From: Rhodoferax sp. PAMC 29310
GTDB lineage: Bacteria > Pseudomonadota > Gammaproteobacteria > Burkholderiales > Burkholderiaceae_C
Assembly: GCF_017948265.1 (NCBI RefSeq)
Contig: NZ_CP072852.1
Coordinates: 4,216,001-4,280,000 of the forward strand
Direction: 5' to 3'
DNA length: 64,000 nucleotides
Under the pieces are notes generated by a model. It was given only the letters and a program-made list of their open reading frames with translations. It did not search any database and was not told the DNA's origin. Made by a program: the position numbers and the translations under genes. Of this stretch, positions 18,171 through 26,950 are shown piece by piece. Numbering within the stretch: the stretch's first letter is position 1; each line of letters opens with the position of its first letter.

Positions 18171-19117
18171 TCGGGATCCCATGCAAATGCGTTGTCGGAG
18201 TGATAGGGGTGTTCTGCTTTCCAATGGCGTGCAATGTCGATGCGCCGAGTCACCCAAACCCGGTCGTGCTGTGCAATGTGATCCAGGAATCGTTGGAGAC
18301 CTCGCAAACGTCCAGGTCGACCCAGTAAGCGGCAGTGCATGCCGATACTCATCATCGAGGGGTGGTCTTCCCCCTGCGCGTACTGCACGTCAAACGCATC
18401 GCGCAGGTATTCAAAAAATTCGCCGCCATGGGAAAACCCTTGGGGCAGGGCAAAGCGCATGTCGTTGCAATCGAGTGTGTACGGCACCACCAGATGAGGA
18501 GCGGCGACACCATCCGATTTCTGCACCGTCATCCAGAAGGGTAAATCGTCACCGTAGTAGTCGCTGTCGTACTCGAAGCCGCCAAAGTCAGCCACCAGAC
18601 GGCGGGTGTTGATGCTGTCCCGTCCGGTGTACCAGCCCTGTGCCCGCTTGCCGGTCAGGCGTTGAATGGCTTCCATGCCCTGTGCCATGTGGGCGCGCTC
18701 GGTTGCCTCGTCAACGCACTGGTAGTTGATCCATCGATGCCCATGGCAGACAATTTCGTGGCCCAGTTCAACGAACGCAGCGGTCACTTCCGGGTTGCGC
18801 TCCAGCGCCATGCCAACACCGAATACGGTCAAAGGCAGTTGGCGTTTTTCGAACTCGCGGAGCAGGTTCCAAACGCCAACTCGGGAACCGTATTCATAGA
18901 TGCTCTCCATGCTGAGATGACGTGCAGGGAATGCGGGTGGACTGAACATCTCAGACAGGAATTGCTCGCTGCCTGGATCGCCATGGAGGACGGCGTTTTC
19001 CCCGCCCTCCTCAAAATTGAGGACGAACTGCACAGCCACTCGGGCGCGACCTGGCCAGTTGGCGGGGGGCGGATTCCGGCCGTAGCCCTTCAGGTCGCGG
19101 GGATAGACAGATTTCAT
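18167..19117 (-). CDS. puuE: allantoinase PuuE (polysaccharide deacetylase fold)
   Basis: A 316-residue protein of the cofactor-independent allantoinase family, built on the polysaccharide deacetylase (NodB) fold. It begins with the typical YPRDLKGYGRNPP and has VQFVLNFEEGGE, HGHRWINYQ and GWYTGRDS, as expected for PuuE. It converts S-allantoin to allantoate. It lies 5 bases downstream of the GntR regulator and overlaps the UraD-amidohydrolase start by four bases, so the four minus-strand genes form one operon. Confidence 0.92.
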   Translation of the reverse strand: MKSVYPRDLKGYGRNPPPANWPGRARVAVQFVLNFEEGGENAVLHGDPGSEQFLSEMFSPPAFPARHLSMESIYEYGSRVGVWNLLREFEKRQLPLTVFGVGMALERNPEVTAAFVELGHEIVCHGHRWINYQCVDEATERAHMAQGMEAIQRLTGKRAQGWYTGRDSINTRRLVADFGGFEYDSDYYGDDLPFWMTVQKSDGVAAPHLVVPYTLDCNDMRFALPQGFSHGGEFFEYLRDAFDVQYAQGEDHPSMMSIGMHCRLLGRPGRLRGLQRFLDHIAQHDRVWVTRRIDIARHWKAEHPYHSDNAFAWDPE

Positions 19118-19122
19118 GATAT

Positions 19123-19884
19123 TTACACTCGCAGAACTTGTGAAAGGTCGGGGGCAAAGGGGTCGAGCCTCAAGGTCGTCTCAAGGTGATCGAGGTGCTC
19201 AATCGTGAGGCGAACGGCCGTCTTGACGTCCCGTGCTTCAAACGCATTCACGATTGCCACATGTTCTTCTTGTGATTCGATGGCCGATAGCGTGGACTGG
19301 TACATCAGGGCGATCAACGATGAACGAGTCAACAACTCCGACAACATCTTGGTCAGCACGGTGTTGCCCAGCATCATGGACAGCACCACATGAAAATCGG
19401 CCAGGAGTTGAGTGCGCCCCGTCACATTGGGGTTGAACAAGGCCTCTTTTTCAGCGCGAAGGTGGGCGCGAAGTTCGGCAATCTGAGCGTCGGTAACCAT
19501 TGGGCAAAGTTTGCGGGTCATGTCAGCCTCGAGTACACGCCGCACTTCAAACACTTCACGGGCCTCGTCAACCGAGGGCATGGAAACAAAAGCGCCGCGG
19601 GACGGCTCAAGTACGACCAACTGATCGCGGCTGAGTTGATTGAGCGCTTGTCGAACCAAGGTACGCGACACCTTGAAGAGATCCGCAATTTTTTGCTCAG
19701 ACAGTTTGGTGCCCGGACGCAGCTTCCGCTCGGCAATGGCTGTTGTGATGGACGCAACGATGCGTTGCGTGCTACTCACAGAGGCCGGAGCTCGCAGACT
19801 GGCCTCTTTGGCATTGGGTCGACGAGTCGGCCCACTGGGCTTTGCTGTATCGACCGCCTTCAATTTCGCAATGTTGGATGCCAT
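19123..19884 (-). CDS. GntR-family (FCD) regulator of the urate/allantoin operon
   Basis: A 253-residue regulator: an N-terminal basic Ala/Pro-rich extension, a GntR winged helix (about residues 35-105, with GTKLSEQKIADLFKVSRTLVRQALNQL) and an all-helical FCD effector domain with metal-ligand-like histidines (for example DFHVV). It heads the puuE operon, 5 bases before puuE, and is divergent from uraH. A perfect 8-bp inverted repeat in the intergenic region is a likely binding site, giving autoregulation. The effector, presumably a purine breakdown intermediate, is not known from sequence. Confidence 0.85.
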   Translation of the reverse strand: MASNIAKLKAVDTAKPSGPTRRPNAKEASLRAPASVSSTQRIVASITTAIAERKLRPGTKLSEQKIADLFKVSRTLVRQALNQLSRDQLVVLEPSRGAFVSMPSVDEAREVFEVRRVLEADMTRKLCPMVTDAQIAELRAHLRAEKEALFNPNVTGRTQLLADFHVVLSMMLGNTVLTKMLSELLTRSSLIALMYQSTLSAIESQEEHVAIVNAFEARDVKTAVRLTIEHLDHLETTLRLDPFAPDLSQVLRV

Positions 19885-19912
19885 GCTGACTTCAGATAAA
19901 AATTTTTCGATT

Positions 19913-19932
19913 TGTGAACATTATTGTTCACA
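19913..19932 (+). promoter_or_regulatory. palindromic operator between gntR and uraH
   Basis: Perfect inverted repeat TGTGAACA-TTAT-TGTTCACA in the 154-base gap between the divergent GntR regulator gene and uraH, 29 bases upstream of the regulator start. Size, symmetry and position are those of a GntR/FCD operator. Binding by the adjacent regulator is inferred. Confidence 0.7.
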
Positions 19933-20038
19933 CTTTGAAGGGTGTGTGCAGAAAAGCGTACACCCCGAGTGGCAGAGTGTTCACGGTCATCCTGAGTGCA
20001 CTCTTCTAAATTTCAAACATCTCACAGGAGAATTTTCA

Positions 20039-20395
20039 ATGGGACATTTAAGTACACACGTTCTCGACACCATGAACGGTTACCCCGCTGCCGGTATGGC
20101 CGTCAAGCTTCAGCGCAGAAATGGCACTGACTTCGAAACGATTGCTGATTTCGTGCTGAATGCCGATGGCCGCAACGAAGGAGGAGCGTTGCTGGACGCG
20201 TCATCTATGGCGGCGGGGTGCTATCGACTGGTGTTTTCAGTAGCCCCCTACTTCAAGGCGCGAGGTATTGAGTTGCCCGACCCACCCTTCATTGACGATG
20301 TGTTACTGGATTTTGGGATCGCCAATCCCGCCGATCGCTATCACGTTCCTCTTCTTGTGAGTCCCTGGGCCTATTCCACGTACCGCGGCTCCTGA
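20039..20395 (+). CDS. uraH: 5-hydroxyisourate hydrolase (transthyretin-like)
   Basis: A 118-residue transthyretin-like protein that opens with LSTHVLDTMNGYPA and ends with the diagnostic YRGS tetrapeptide, both hallmarks of HIU hydrolase. It hydrolyses 5-hydroxyisourate to OHCU, the substrate of the UraD domain encoded divergently. An AGGAG ribosome-binding site precedes the ATG at 20039. No urate oxidase or xanthine dehydrogenase gene is present in the window, so the first steps must be encoded elsewhere. Confidence 0.93.
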   Translation: MGHLSTHVLDTMNGYPAAGMAVKLQRRNGTDFETIADFVLNADGRNEGGALLDASSMAAGCYRLVFSVAPYFKARGIELPDPPFIDDVLLDFGIANPADRYHVPLLVSPWAYSTYRGS

Positions 20396-20771
20396 CAGTG
20401 TCAAGAATTTAATTTTTTAACATCCAAGGGTATTTAATTGAATAAAGTGTATACAGTTTTTATATCGTCGCGGAGCACGATTGTGCGGGTCCTAGCAAGC
20501 CATCTGCAATCGCTTGAGACATTCACGCATTACAGAGCGTGGACTTCACCCACTGCCGTAGACAGAAGTCAAAGTCTGAGGGCTTTTCACCATTGGTGCC
20601 CTGTTCGCGGGTATTCGTGACCGACTGCAACTGACTCAAAACCCGCCAAGTGGAGTGTTTAATGGCGTTCCGCATTAAGCCTTTGAGAAGTTGGGGGTAC
20701 TGGCGTGGAAGCTTGTGATTGTCGAGATGGGGTCATTAGACTTCGCGACCTTGAATCTATTAGAGTGAGTT
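20396..20771 (+). other. 376 bases without a gene
   Basis: No supported coding sequence. A 19-base stretch at 20614-20632 (TTCGTGACCGACTGCAACT) recurs with one mismatch at 11663-11681, suggesting a decayed dispersed repeat. The rest is the presumed terC upstream region. Confidence 0.5.
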
Positions 20772-21527
20772 ATGGAATTTCTGTCTGACCCCAATATCTG
20801 GATCGCCTTCTTCATGTTGGCGGCGCTGGAGATCGTGCTTGGCATCGACAACATCATTTTCATCAGCATTTTGGTGAGTCGACTGCCGGCTGAGAACCGG
20901 GACTTGGCACGGCGCTTGGGGCTGGGCTTCGCGATGGTGTCGCGAATTGCCTTGCTGTTCAGCCTGAGCTGGGTGATGACGCTTACCGACTCCTTGTTCA
21001 CCGTGTTCTCGCAAGAAATCAGCGGACGCGATCTGATACTGCTGGGCGGGGGTTTGTTTTTGCTCTACAAAGCATCAAACGAGATTTTTCTGGAAGTCGA
21101 AGCGCATCAGACCCATGAAGCCAGCCCGAAAGCGCATGCCGCCAAGTCCGCCAAGACCTTGTTCTGGGGGACGATTGTCCAGATCGGCATTGTTGATATT
21201 GTGTTTTCGCTGGACTCGGTGATTACGGCCGTGGGCATGGTGGACAACATCAGCGTGATGGTCGCGGCCGTGGTGGCCTCTGTGGCGGTGATGATGTTTG
21301 CCGCCAAACCGATTGGTGACTTTGTGGACGCGCACCCTTCCATCAAAGTGCTGGCGCTGGCGTTTTTGACCATGGTAGGAACCTTGCTGGTGGCGGAAGC
21401 CTTTGATGTGCATGTGCCCAAGGGCTACGTCTATGTCGCCATGCTGTTCTCTCTCTCCGTAGAAGCCTTGAACATTCGTGCACGCTCCAAGCGGCAGGCG
21501 CTTAAAGTCGAGTCTTCCGGCAGCTAA
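20772..21527 (+). CDS. TerC family integral membrane protein
   Basis: A 251-residue protein with seven or so membrane helices. It carries the two family signatures with acidic residues in helices: LEIVLGIDNIIFISI near the N-terminus and IVDIVFSLDSVITAVGM in the middle. TerC/YoaE/Alx proteins are linked to metal (manganese) efflux and tellurite resistance. A short cytoplasmic loop lies between residues about 95 and 125. It is a single-gene unit ending at a shared bidirectional terminator. Confidence 0.85.
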   Translation: MEFLSDPNIWIAFFMLAALEIVLGIDNIIFISILVSRLPAENRDLARRLGLGFAMVSRIALLFSLSWVMTLTDSLFTVFSQEISGRDLILLGGGLFLLYKASNEIFLEVEAHQTHEASPKAHAAKSAKTLFWGTIVQIGIVDIVFSLDSVITAVGMVDNISVMVAAVVASVAVMMFAAKPIGDFVDAHPSIKVLALAFLTMVGTLLVAEAFDVHVPKGYVYVAMLFSLSVEALNIRARSKRQALKVESSGS

Positions 21528-21557
21528 ACCCGGAACCCGGTATTGCGGGTTGAAATG

Positions 21558-21594
21558 AAAAAGCCCACCGGCCGAAATGGCCGGTGGGCTTTTT
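21558..21594. terminator. bidirectional terminator between terC and gabD
   Basis: A 16-bp perfect stem (AAAAAGCCCACCGGCC and its complement) around a 5-base loop, with A-tract and T-tract at the two ends, so it can terminate both convergent transcripts. Confidence 0.93.
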
Positions 21595-21647
21595 GTTGAC
21601 TGATCCGGCTCAGACCGTCAGCAGGCACAGGCGCCTTGCTGAGGTAC

Positions 21648-23117
21648 TTACTTCTGAATATCCCCAATACAAAGGTACTTGATCTCCACATAGTCATCCA
21701 TGCCGTGGTGCGAGCCCTCACGCCCCAGACCGGACTGCTTGACCCCGCCAAACGGCACATGCTCGGTGGCCAGAATGCCCACGTTGATACCCACCATGCC
21801 GTACTCCAGTGCCTCACCCACCCTGTAAATACGGCCAATGTCACGGCTGTAGAAATAGCTGGCCAGCCCAAACTCGGTGTTGTTGGCCGCAGCCACCACC
21901 TCATCTTCAGTCTTGAACTTGAACACGGGCGCAAATGGACCAAAGGTCTCTTCAGTCGCACACAGCATGTCAGCCGTGGCATCAGCCACCAGGGTGGGCT
22001 CAAAGAACTGCCCCGCCAGGCGTTTGCCGCCCACCAGCACCCGCGCCCCTTTGGCCACCGCATCGTCCACATGGCGCTGCACCTTGGCCAGTGCGGCCTC
22101 TTCAATCAACGGCCCCTGGTTCACGCCCTCGTCAAAGCCATTGCCCACCTTCGCTGTTTTGACCTTGGCCGCAAACTTCTGCACAAACTCTTCGTACACC
22201 CCTTCCTGCACGTAGAAACGGTTGGAACACACACAGGTCTGACCCGCATTGCGGTACTTGCTGGCAAAGGCGCCTTCCACCGCGCTGTCAATGTCCGCAT
22301 CATCAAACACGATGAACGGCGCATTGCCCCCCAGCTCCAAAGACATCTTCTTGATCGTCGGGGCCGACTGCGCCATCAGAATCCGACCCACCTCGGTGGA
22401 GCCCGTAAAACTGATGTGGCGCACCACATCACTGGCGCAAATCACCTTGCCCACGGCAATCGACTGATCCGCATCCGCTGTGATCATGTTCAGAACGCCA
22501 GCGGGAATCCCCGCCCGAAGCGCCAGCTCAGCTGCCGCCAAAGCTGTCAAAGGCGTCAACTCCGCTGGTTTGATCACCACCGTGCAACCGGCGGCAAGCG
22601 CAGGGGCCACCTTGCGGGTGATCATGGCAATGGGAAAGTTCCACGGCGTGATCGCCGCGCACACCCCAATGGGCTGCTTGATCACCATCAGGCGGCGGTT
22701 GTTGTCAAACTGGGGCAATGTCTCCCCATTGACCCGCTTGGCCTCTTCGGCAAACCACTCCACAAAGCTGGCGCCATAAGCCACTTCACCCTTGGCCTCA
22801 GGAAAAGGCTTGCCTTGCTCGGCCGTCATGATGCGGGCCAAGTCATCTTGATTGGCCATCAACAACTCAAACCACTTGCGCAGAATCAGACTGCGCTCCT
22901 TGGCCGTCTTGCTGCGCCAGGCCGGCCAGGCCGCATTGGCGGCAGCAATCGCCGCTTCAGCCTCGACTGGGCCCAGATTGGCCACATCGGCGAGTTTCTG
23001 ACCGGTGGCGGGGTCGGTGACGTCAAAACGGGTGCTGCCAGCGAACCATTGGCCGTTGATCAGGGCGTCGGTTTTGAGCAGGCTGGGGTCTTTGAGTTGG
23101 GACAGGGGGGTGGACAT
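21648..23117 (-). CDS. gabD: NAD(P)-dependent succinate-semialdehyde dehydrogenase
   Basis: A 489-residue aldehyde dehydrogenase with the catalytic glutamate in LELGGNAPF and catalytic cysteine in NAGQTCVCSNR. The ITPWNFPIAM cofactor motif and the C-terminal PFGGVKQSGLGREG resemble GabD-type succinate-semialdehyde dehydrogenases more than other ALDH families. It converts succinate semialdehyde to succinate, or glutarate semialdehyde to glutarate. The ATG at 23117 was chosen over an in-frame start at 23234 that adds a basic, low-complexity leader. The neighbours are unrelated, so a link to ectoine breakdown (DoeC-type step) is possible but not supported. Confidence 0.85.
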   Translation of the reverse strand: MSTPLSQLKDPSLLKTDALINGQWFAGSTRFDVTDPATGQKLADVANLGPVEAEAAIAAANAAWPAWRSKTAKERSLILRKWFELLMANQDDLARIMTAEQGKPFPEAKGEVAYGASFVEWFAEEAKRVNGETLPQFDNNRRLMVIKQPIGVCAAITPWNFPIAMITRKVAPALAAGCTVVIKPAELTPLTALAAAELALRAGIPAGVLNMITADADQSIAVGKVICASDVVRHISFTGSTEVGRILMAQSAPTIKKMSLELGGNAPFIVFDDADIDSAVEGAFASKYRNAGQTCVCSNRFYVQEGVYEEFVQKFAAKVKTAKVGNGFDEGVNQGPLIEEAALAKVQRHVDDAVAKGARVLVGGKRLAGQFFEPTLVADATADMLCATEETFGPFAPVFKFKTEDEVVAAANNTEFGLASYFYSRDIGRIYRVGEALEYGMVGINVGILATEHVPFGGVKQSGLGREGSHHGMDDYVEIKYLCIGDIQK

Positions 23118-23531
23118 GGTCTCGGTTTCTTTTTTAGGGGACTGTAAAAGGGAATCAAGGGACTGAAATTCGTGCACTGAGGTGTCGATGGCCCGGCGCC
23201 ACAACCGCGCCAGAGCGCTTGGGCGCTGGAGCAAACGTTGGCATCAGAGGCCGCAACACAAGTGCTGGCAAGGATACCAAAGGTGTTTGGTTTGACAAGC
23301 GCGTGTGGCAATTGCCTTGTTAAAAACAGAGGCTCATGGTTCTCGTCAATGCCGTTGCGCCAGCGTGCGGGCTCGCGCCTCGGCTCCACGGAGGTGATAG
23401 GTCGCGGCCGTGACACTTCGCTTTCGCCGACCGGCGCCCCGGAGCAAAGGCCCGCAGGTGACCCTCAATGCTGGGGGCGTTTGCATCTTCAGGCACACTC
23501 TTCAGCTTCAAAAACACTCTCAGGCCCGCCC
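23118..23531 (+). other. 414-base divergent intergenic region, no gene seen
   Basis: Lies between gabD (minus) and the CopD-like gene (plus). The in-frame sequence upstream of 23532 has no resemblance to any family and no ribosome-binding site, so I regard this as promoter and spacer DNA for both genes. Confidence 0.55.
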
Positions 23532-24008
23532 ATGTTTTACGCAGCTCTAAAAACCATTCACCTGTTGTCCATCATTGTGTGGGTTGGCGGCATGGTGTTT
23601 GCCCAGTTCTTTTTGCGCCCGTCTGTGGCCCCACTGGCGCCACCCCAGCGTCTGCGTTTGATGCATGAGGTGTTGGGTCGTTTTTTCAACGCCGTGCTGG
23701 CGGCCGCGGGGCTGACGCTGGTCACAGGCATCTGGATGATTGGTCGCGTGGCCAAACAAACCGTACAGGCTGGCGGCAACTTCACCATGCCGATCGAGTG
23801 GACGATCATGGCTGCGCTGGGCATTGTGATGGTGGGCATTTTTGGCCACATCCGCTTTGCGCTTTACAAGCGCCTGTCACGTGCGTTGGCCAATGCCGAT
23901 TGGGCTGCTGGCGGTGCTGCCATGGCCAGTATCCGCGTGTGGGTGGCTGTGAACCTGAGCATTGGCGTGGCCATCGTCGTGGTTGTCACAGTGGGTCTCG
24001 CCAGCTAG
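23532..24008 (+). CDS. CopD-like integral membrane protein
   Basis: A 158-residue protein with four predicted membrane helices. The first holds the histidine in KTIHLLSIIVWVGGMVFA, a pattern seen in CopD/YcnJ-like and related small membrane proteins that may bind copper or heme. The start at 23532 gives a standard N-terminus; upstream in-frame sequence looks non-coding. It is followed 10 bases later by the Bcr/CflA transporter gene, so the two are probably co-transcribed. The function is unproven. Confidence 0.7.
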   Translation: MFYAALKTIHLLSIIVWVGGMVFAQFFLRPSVAPLAPPQRLRLMHEVLGRFFNAVLAAAGLTLVTGIWMIGRVAKQTVQAGGNFTMPIEWTIMAALGIVMVGIFGHIRFALYKRLSRALANADWAAGGAAMASIRVWVAVNLSIGVAIVVVVTVGLAS

Positions 24009-24018
24009 GTCCCATTTC

Positions 24019-25257
24019 ATGAACCCCGACGCACAACAACTCTGGCGCGGGCCACGCTGGGCGCTCGCTGTGCTGCTGGCCTTGCTGGGCATGTTGGGCC
24101 CGTTCTCCATCGACACCTATATTCCGGCGTTTTCCGGCATTGCCACCTCGTTGGGGGCCACGCCGTTGGAGATGCAGCAAACGCTCTCGGCTTACCTGTT
24201 TGGTTTCGCCTTCATGAGTCTGTTTCATGGCGCGATATCGGACAGCGTGGGGCGCCGCCCCGTGGTGCTCTGGGGCATGGCGGCCTTTACGCTGGCGTCG
24301 GTGGGTTGTGCTTTGTCTCAAAGCATTGGGCAGCTGATTTTCTTTCGGGCCATGCAGGGCCTGACCACCGGCGCTGGCATTGTGGTGGCGCGCGCGGTGG
24401 TGCGTGACATGTTTCCGCCCAGCCAGGCACAGCGGGTGATGAGCCAGATCACCATCTACTTTGGCGTGGCCCCGGCCATTGCGCCCATCATTGGCGGCTG
24501 GCTGTTTGTGCACCTGGACTGGCACAGCATTTTCTGGTTTCTGGCCGCCGTTGGTGTGGCCCTGTGGATTGCCAATTACAAGCTGCTGCCTGAAACATTG
24601 CACCTGGAGCACCGCCAGCCGCTGAAGGTGAGCAACCTCATGCAGGGCTACTGGCAGCTGGTGTCTGACCCGCGTTTTCTATTGCTGGCGCTGGCCAGTG
24701 GTGTGCCGTTCAACGGCATGTTCTTGTACGTGCTGTCCGCCCCCGTGTTTTTGGGCGAACACCTGTCACTGGCCCCCACGCAGTTCTTCTGGTTCTTTAT
24801 ATTGACCATCAGCGGCATCATGGGTGGCGCCTTTGTCAGCGGGCGCATGGCGGGCAAGCTGGCGCCCAAGCAGCAGATCAAATACGGTTTTCTCATCATG
24901 CTGGTGATTGCGGTGATCAATCTGGTGGCCAACCTGCTGTTCAAGGCGCACGCGTCCTGGGCCTTGTTTCCGATTTCCATTTTTGCCTTTGGCTGGGCGT
25001 TGATGGTGCCGGTGATCACCTTGCTGGTGTTGGACCTTTACCCCGCGCGGCGCGGCATGGCCTCGTCCTTGCAAGCGTTTATCGGGGCGTCAGCCAACGG
25101 GGTGGTGGCGGGGGTTCTGTCGCCCTTGATCATGCATTCCACCGTGCTGCTGGCCACGGCCTCGCTGGGCATGATGCTGGTTGGCTTGGTGGCTTGGTTG
25201 TACATGCACCGGCGCTGGCCTGACATTGGCCGCCTGGTGGACGAGCAACCGGACTAA
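24019..25257 (+). CDS. Bcr/CflA family multidrug efflux MFS transporter
   Basis: A 412-residue, 12-helix major facilitator. It has the Bcr/CflA signature near the N-terminus (PFSIDTYIPAFSGIA), the loop 2-3 motif GAISDSVGRRPVVLWG, and the antiporter-type helix IVVARAVVRDMFPP. Such pumps export bicyclomycin, chloramphenicol, sulfonamides or metabolites in exchange for protons. The start at 24019 is 10 bases after the stop of the preceding membrane protein gene. Confidence 0.87.
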   Translation: MNPDAQQLWRGPRWALAVLLALLGMLGPFSIDTYIPAFSGIATSLGATPLEMQQTLSAYLFGFAFMSLFHGAISDSVGRRPVVLWGMAAFTLASVGCALSQSIGQLIFFRAMQGLTTGAGIVVARAVVRDMFPPSQAQRVMSQITIYFGVAPAIAPIIGGWLFVHLDWHSIFWFLAAVGVALWIANYKLLPETLHLEHRQPLKVSNLMQGYWQLVSDPRFLLLALASGVPFNGMFLYVLSAPVFLGEHLSLAPTQFFWFFILTISGIMGGAFVSGRMAGKLAPKQQIKYGFLIMLVIAVINLVANLLFKAHASWALFPISIFAFGWALMVPVITLLVLDLYPARRGMASSLQAFIGASANGVVAGVLSPLIMHSTVLLATASLGMMLVGLVAWLYMHRRWPDIGRLVDEQPD

Positions 25258-25269
25258 ATCACGGCCTGT

Positions 25270-25947
25270 TTACCGGGGCGGCTGTAGTCCCACCAGGTCC
25301 ATGCGGCGCTGCGCCAGGTCGGCAACGTCAGTCTGGCCGGCCTCCACAGCCAACTGGCGTTGCACACCCAGCCAAGCCAGCAGTGGCCGGCGCCAGCCCT
25401 GTTGAGAGACGGTCTCCACCGCCAAGGTCACGTCGGCCGGCGTCAATCGCTTCACTTTCAGCAACACACCCGCAGCCACCAGGCGCGCCAATGGGTCTTT
25501 GATCTCAGGCAAAACTGTGCCCGGGGCGCGGGTGAGTACCGCGCGGTGCTGCTCGGGCAACAGGGCGGCGTTCAAGCCTTGCCAACTGCCGGTGAGGTAG
25601 GCGGCGTAGGCCTGGGCCTCGGCCCCTGCATCTGGCGCCAGTGGCTGGTAGCTGGCGCAGTCGTCCAGCTCCAAGCTGGCCACGCGCACGGCGCAGCGGG
25701 TAAGTTCTGCCTTGGCCACCAGATCAGCCCGGCCGGTGCTGGCCAGTTCGGTGCGGGCCCGAGCCAACTCCAGGTCCGCCATGCGCTGCTGGCCGGTGAG
25801 GTAGGCGGAGGTGAATCCCTGGAGCGAGGACGAGGCGTTGTTTTGCCAGTCTGGCGGCGCGGGTTGGCTGGCGCAGGCGCTTATCAGCAGGGCTGCCGCC
25901 AGTGTGAGCAAGACATAACGGGGATTGAGAGAGGTCGTGGTGTTCAT
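25270..25947 (-). CDS. lipoprotein of an MCE/Mla-type locus
   Basis: A 225-residue protein with a lipoprotein signal (LAAALLISACAS, lipidated cysteine at about residue 26), then a mostly helical, Ala/Leu-rich body with two further cysteines. I do not recognise the family. Its start overlaps the stop of the MCE-domain gene by four bases (ATGA), so it is part of the same operon and probably an outer-membrane-facing partner of that transport system, comparable in position to PqiC-type lipoproteins. That role is inferred from context. Confidence 0.65.
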   Translation of the reverse strand: MNTTTSLNPRYVLLTLAAALLISACASQPAPPDWQNNASSSLQGFTSAYLTGQQRMADLELARARTELASTGRADLVAKAELTRCAVRVASLELDDCASYQPLAPDAGAEAQAYAAYLTGSWQGLNAALLPEQHRAVLTRAPGTVLPEIKDPLARLVAAGVLLKVKRLTPADVTLAVETVSQQGWRRPLLAWLGVQRQLAVEAGQTDVADLAQRRMDLVGLQPPR

Positions 25948-26936
25948 GGCAGTTTGATCTCCGCATCACGTGAGAAAGGCCATTTGCGGTTGATCTCTTC
26001 CACCAACTGGCTGACCTTGCGCAAACTCAATTCCACTTCGGCCCGCAAGGTGCCCAAATCGGCCGTGGCCGCCTTGGTGTTGGCGCCTACGGCCTGGGCC
26101 TCGGCCAACACCGCGTCCACCTTGCCCAACGTGGTGCGGGCGTCGGTTAACACGCCGTTGAGCTGAGCCACGGCGGCGCGTGTGTCGTCCATGGTGGCTT
26201 TGGCACCGTCCATCGTGGCTTGGGTGCTGTCCATGATGCCCTGGCGGCCAAACACGCGCTGGTCGGTTTTGGCCAGCAAGGTGTTGGTGTGGTCCAGCAG
26301 GGCGACGATTTTCTTGGCGTCTTCTTCGCTGCCCAACATGCCGGTCAGCACGCCGTAGCGGCCCGTCAGGCGCTCTGAGATGGTTTGCAAGTTACCCAGC
26401 GTGGTGTTGAGGCGGGAGTTGTCGCCGGTCATGGTGTCGATGTTTTCCAGAATGGCGCGGGCCGAGGCCACCAAGCGCGGAATCTCCGCATTGGTGTCGC
26501 CCTGCAGCACCGTGCGTTCGGCGCCATCGGGCAGCGGAGGGTCGGTCAGCATGCCGGTGTACGCGCGTATGCGTGTCTCCCCCACTAGGCCCCGCTCCAT
26601 GGTGAAGATGCTGCTGGTGCGCAGCCAAGGGGCATCTTTTTGCGGCACATCCACAATGATGCGGGCTTTGCCTTCAGCATTGAGTTCAATGCGGCGCACC
26701 CGGCCAATGGGAAACCCAGAGAAGGTCAGGTCCATGCCGGCAATAACCCCTTCAGAGTCGTCGGCCAGCAGGATCAGCTCCTGCTGTTTTTCAAACACGC
26801 CGCGGGCGTACATCACGTACAGCAAAAAGCCCAGCACCAGCGCCGTGACCAGCATCAGCAGAAAAATCGCCTTGCGCTCCACATGCGCAATCGGGCTGGT
26901 TTCGTCAGGGGAGGGAGGGGGAGTGGGAGAAGTCAC
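25944..26936 (-). CDS. MCE (MlaD-like) domain protein, lipid transport
   Basis: A 330-residue protein: a short cytoplasmic N-terminus, one membrane helix (about residues 25-45), an MCE/MlaD domain (about 50-130 with GVIAGMDLTFSGFPIGRVRRI), and a long helical C-terminus with a repeated STQATMDGAKATMDDT pattern. MCE proteins form periplasmic hexamers that shuttle phospholipids between membranes. It lies 14 bases after the permease gene. No MlaF-type ATPase gene is present between or beside them. Confidence 0.83.
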   Translation of the reverse strand: MTSPTPPPSPDETSPIAHVERKAIFLLMLVTALVLGFLLYVMYARGVFEKQQELILLADDSEGVIAGMDLTFSGFPIGRVRRIELNAEGKARIIVDVPQKDAPWLRTSSIFTMERGLVGETRIRAYTGMLTDPPLPDGAERTVLQGDTNAEIPRLVASARAILENIDTMTGDNSRLNTTLGNLQTISERLTGRYGVLTGMLGSEEDAKKIVALLDHTNTLLAKTDQRVFGRQGIMDSTQATMDGAKATMDDTRAAVAQLNGVLTDARTTLGKVDAVLAEAQAVGANTKAATADLGTLRAEVELSLRKVSQLVEEINRKWPFSRDAEIKLP

Positions 26937-26950
26937 AGGGCAGTGTTCCT

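Noticed and set aside
21636..23147. 503-codon open frame opposite gabD
   Set aside because: Shadow of the clear aldehyde dehydrogenase gene; low-complexity His/Arg-rich translation.
23238..23531. N-terminal extension of the CopD-like gene
   Set aside because: The extension has a non-coding composition, lacks hydrophobic helices, and the ATG at 23532 gives the normal family N-terminus.
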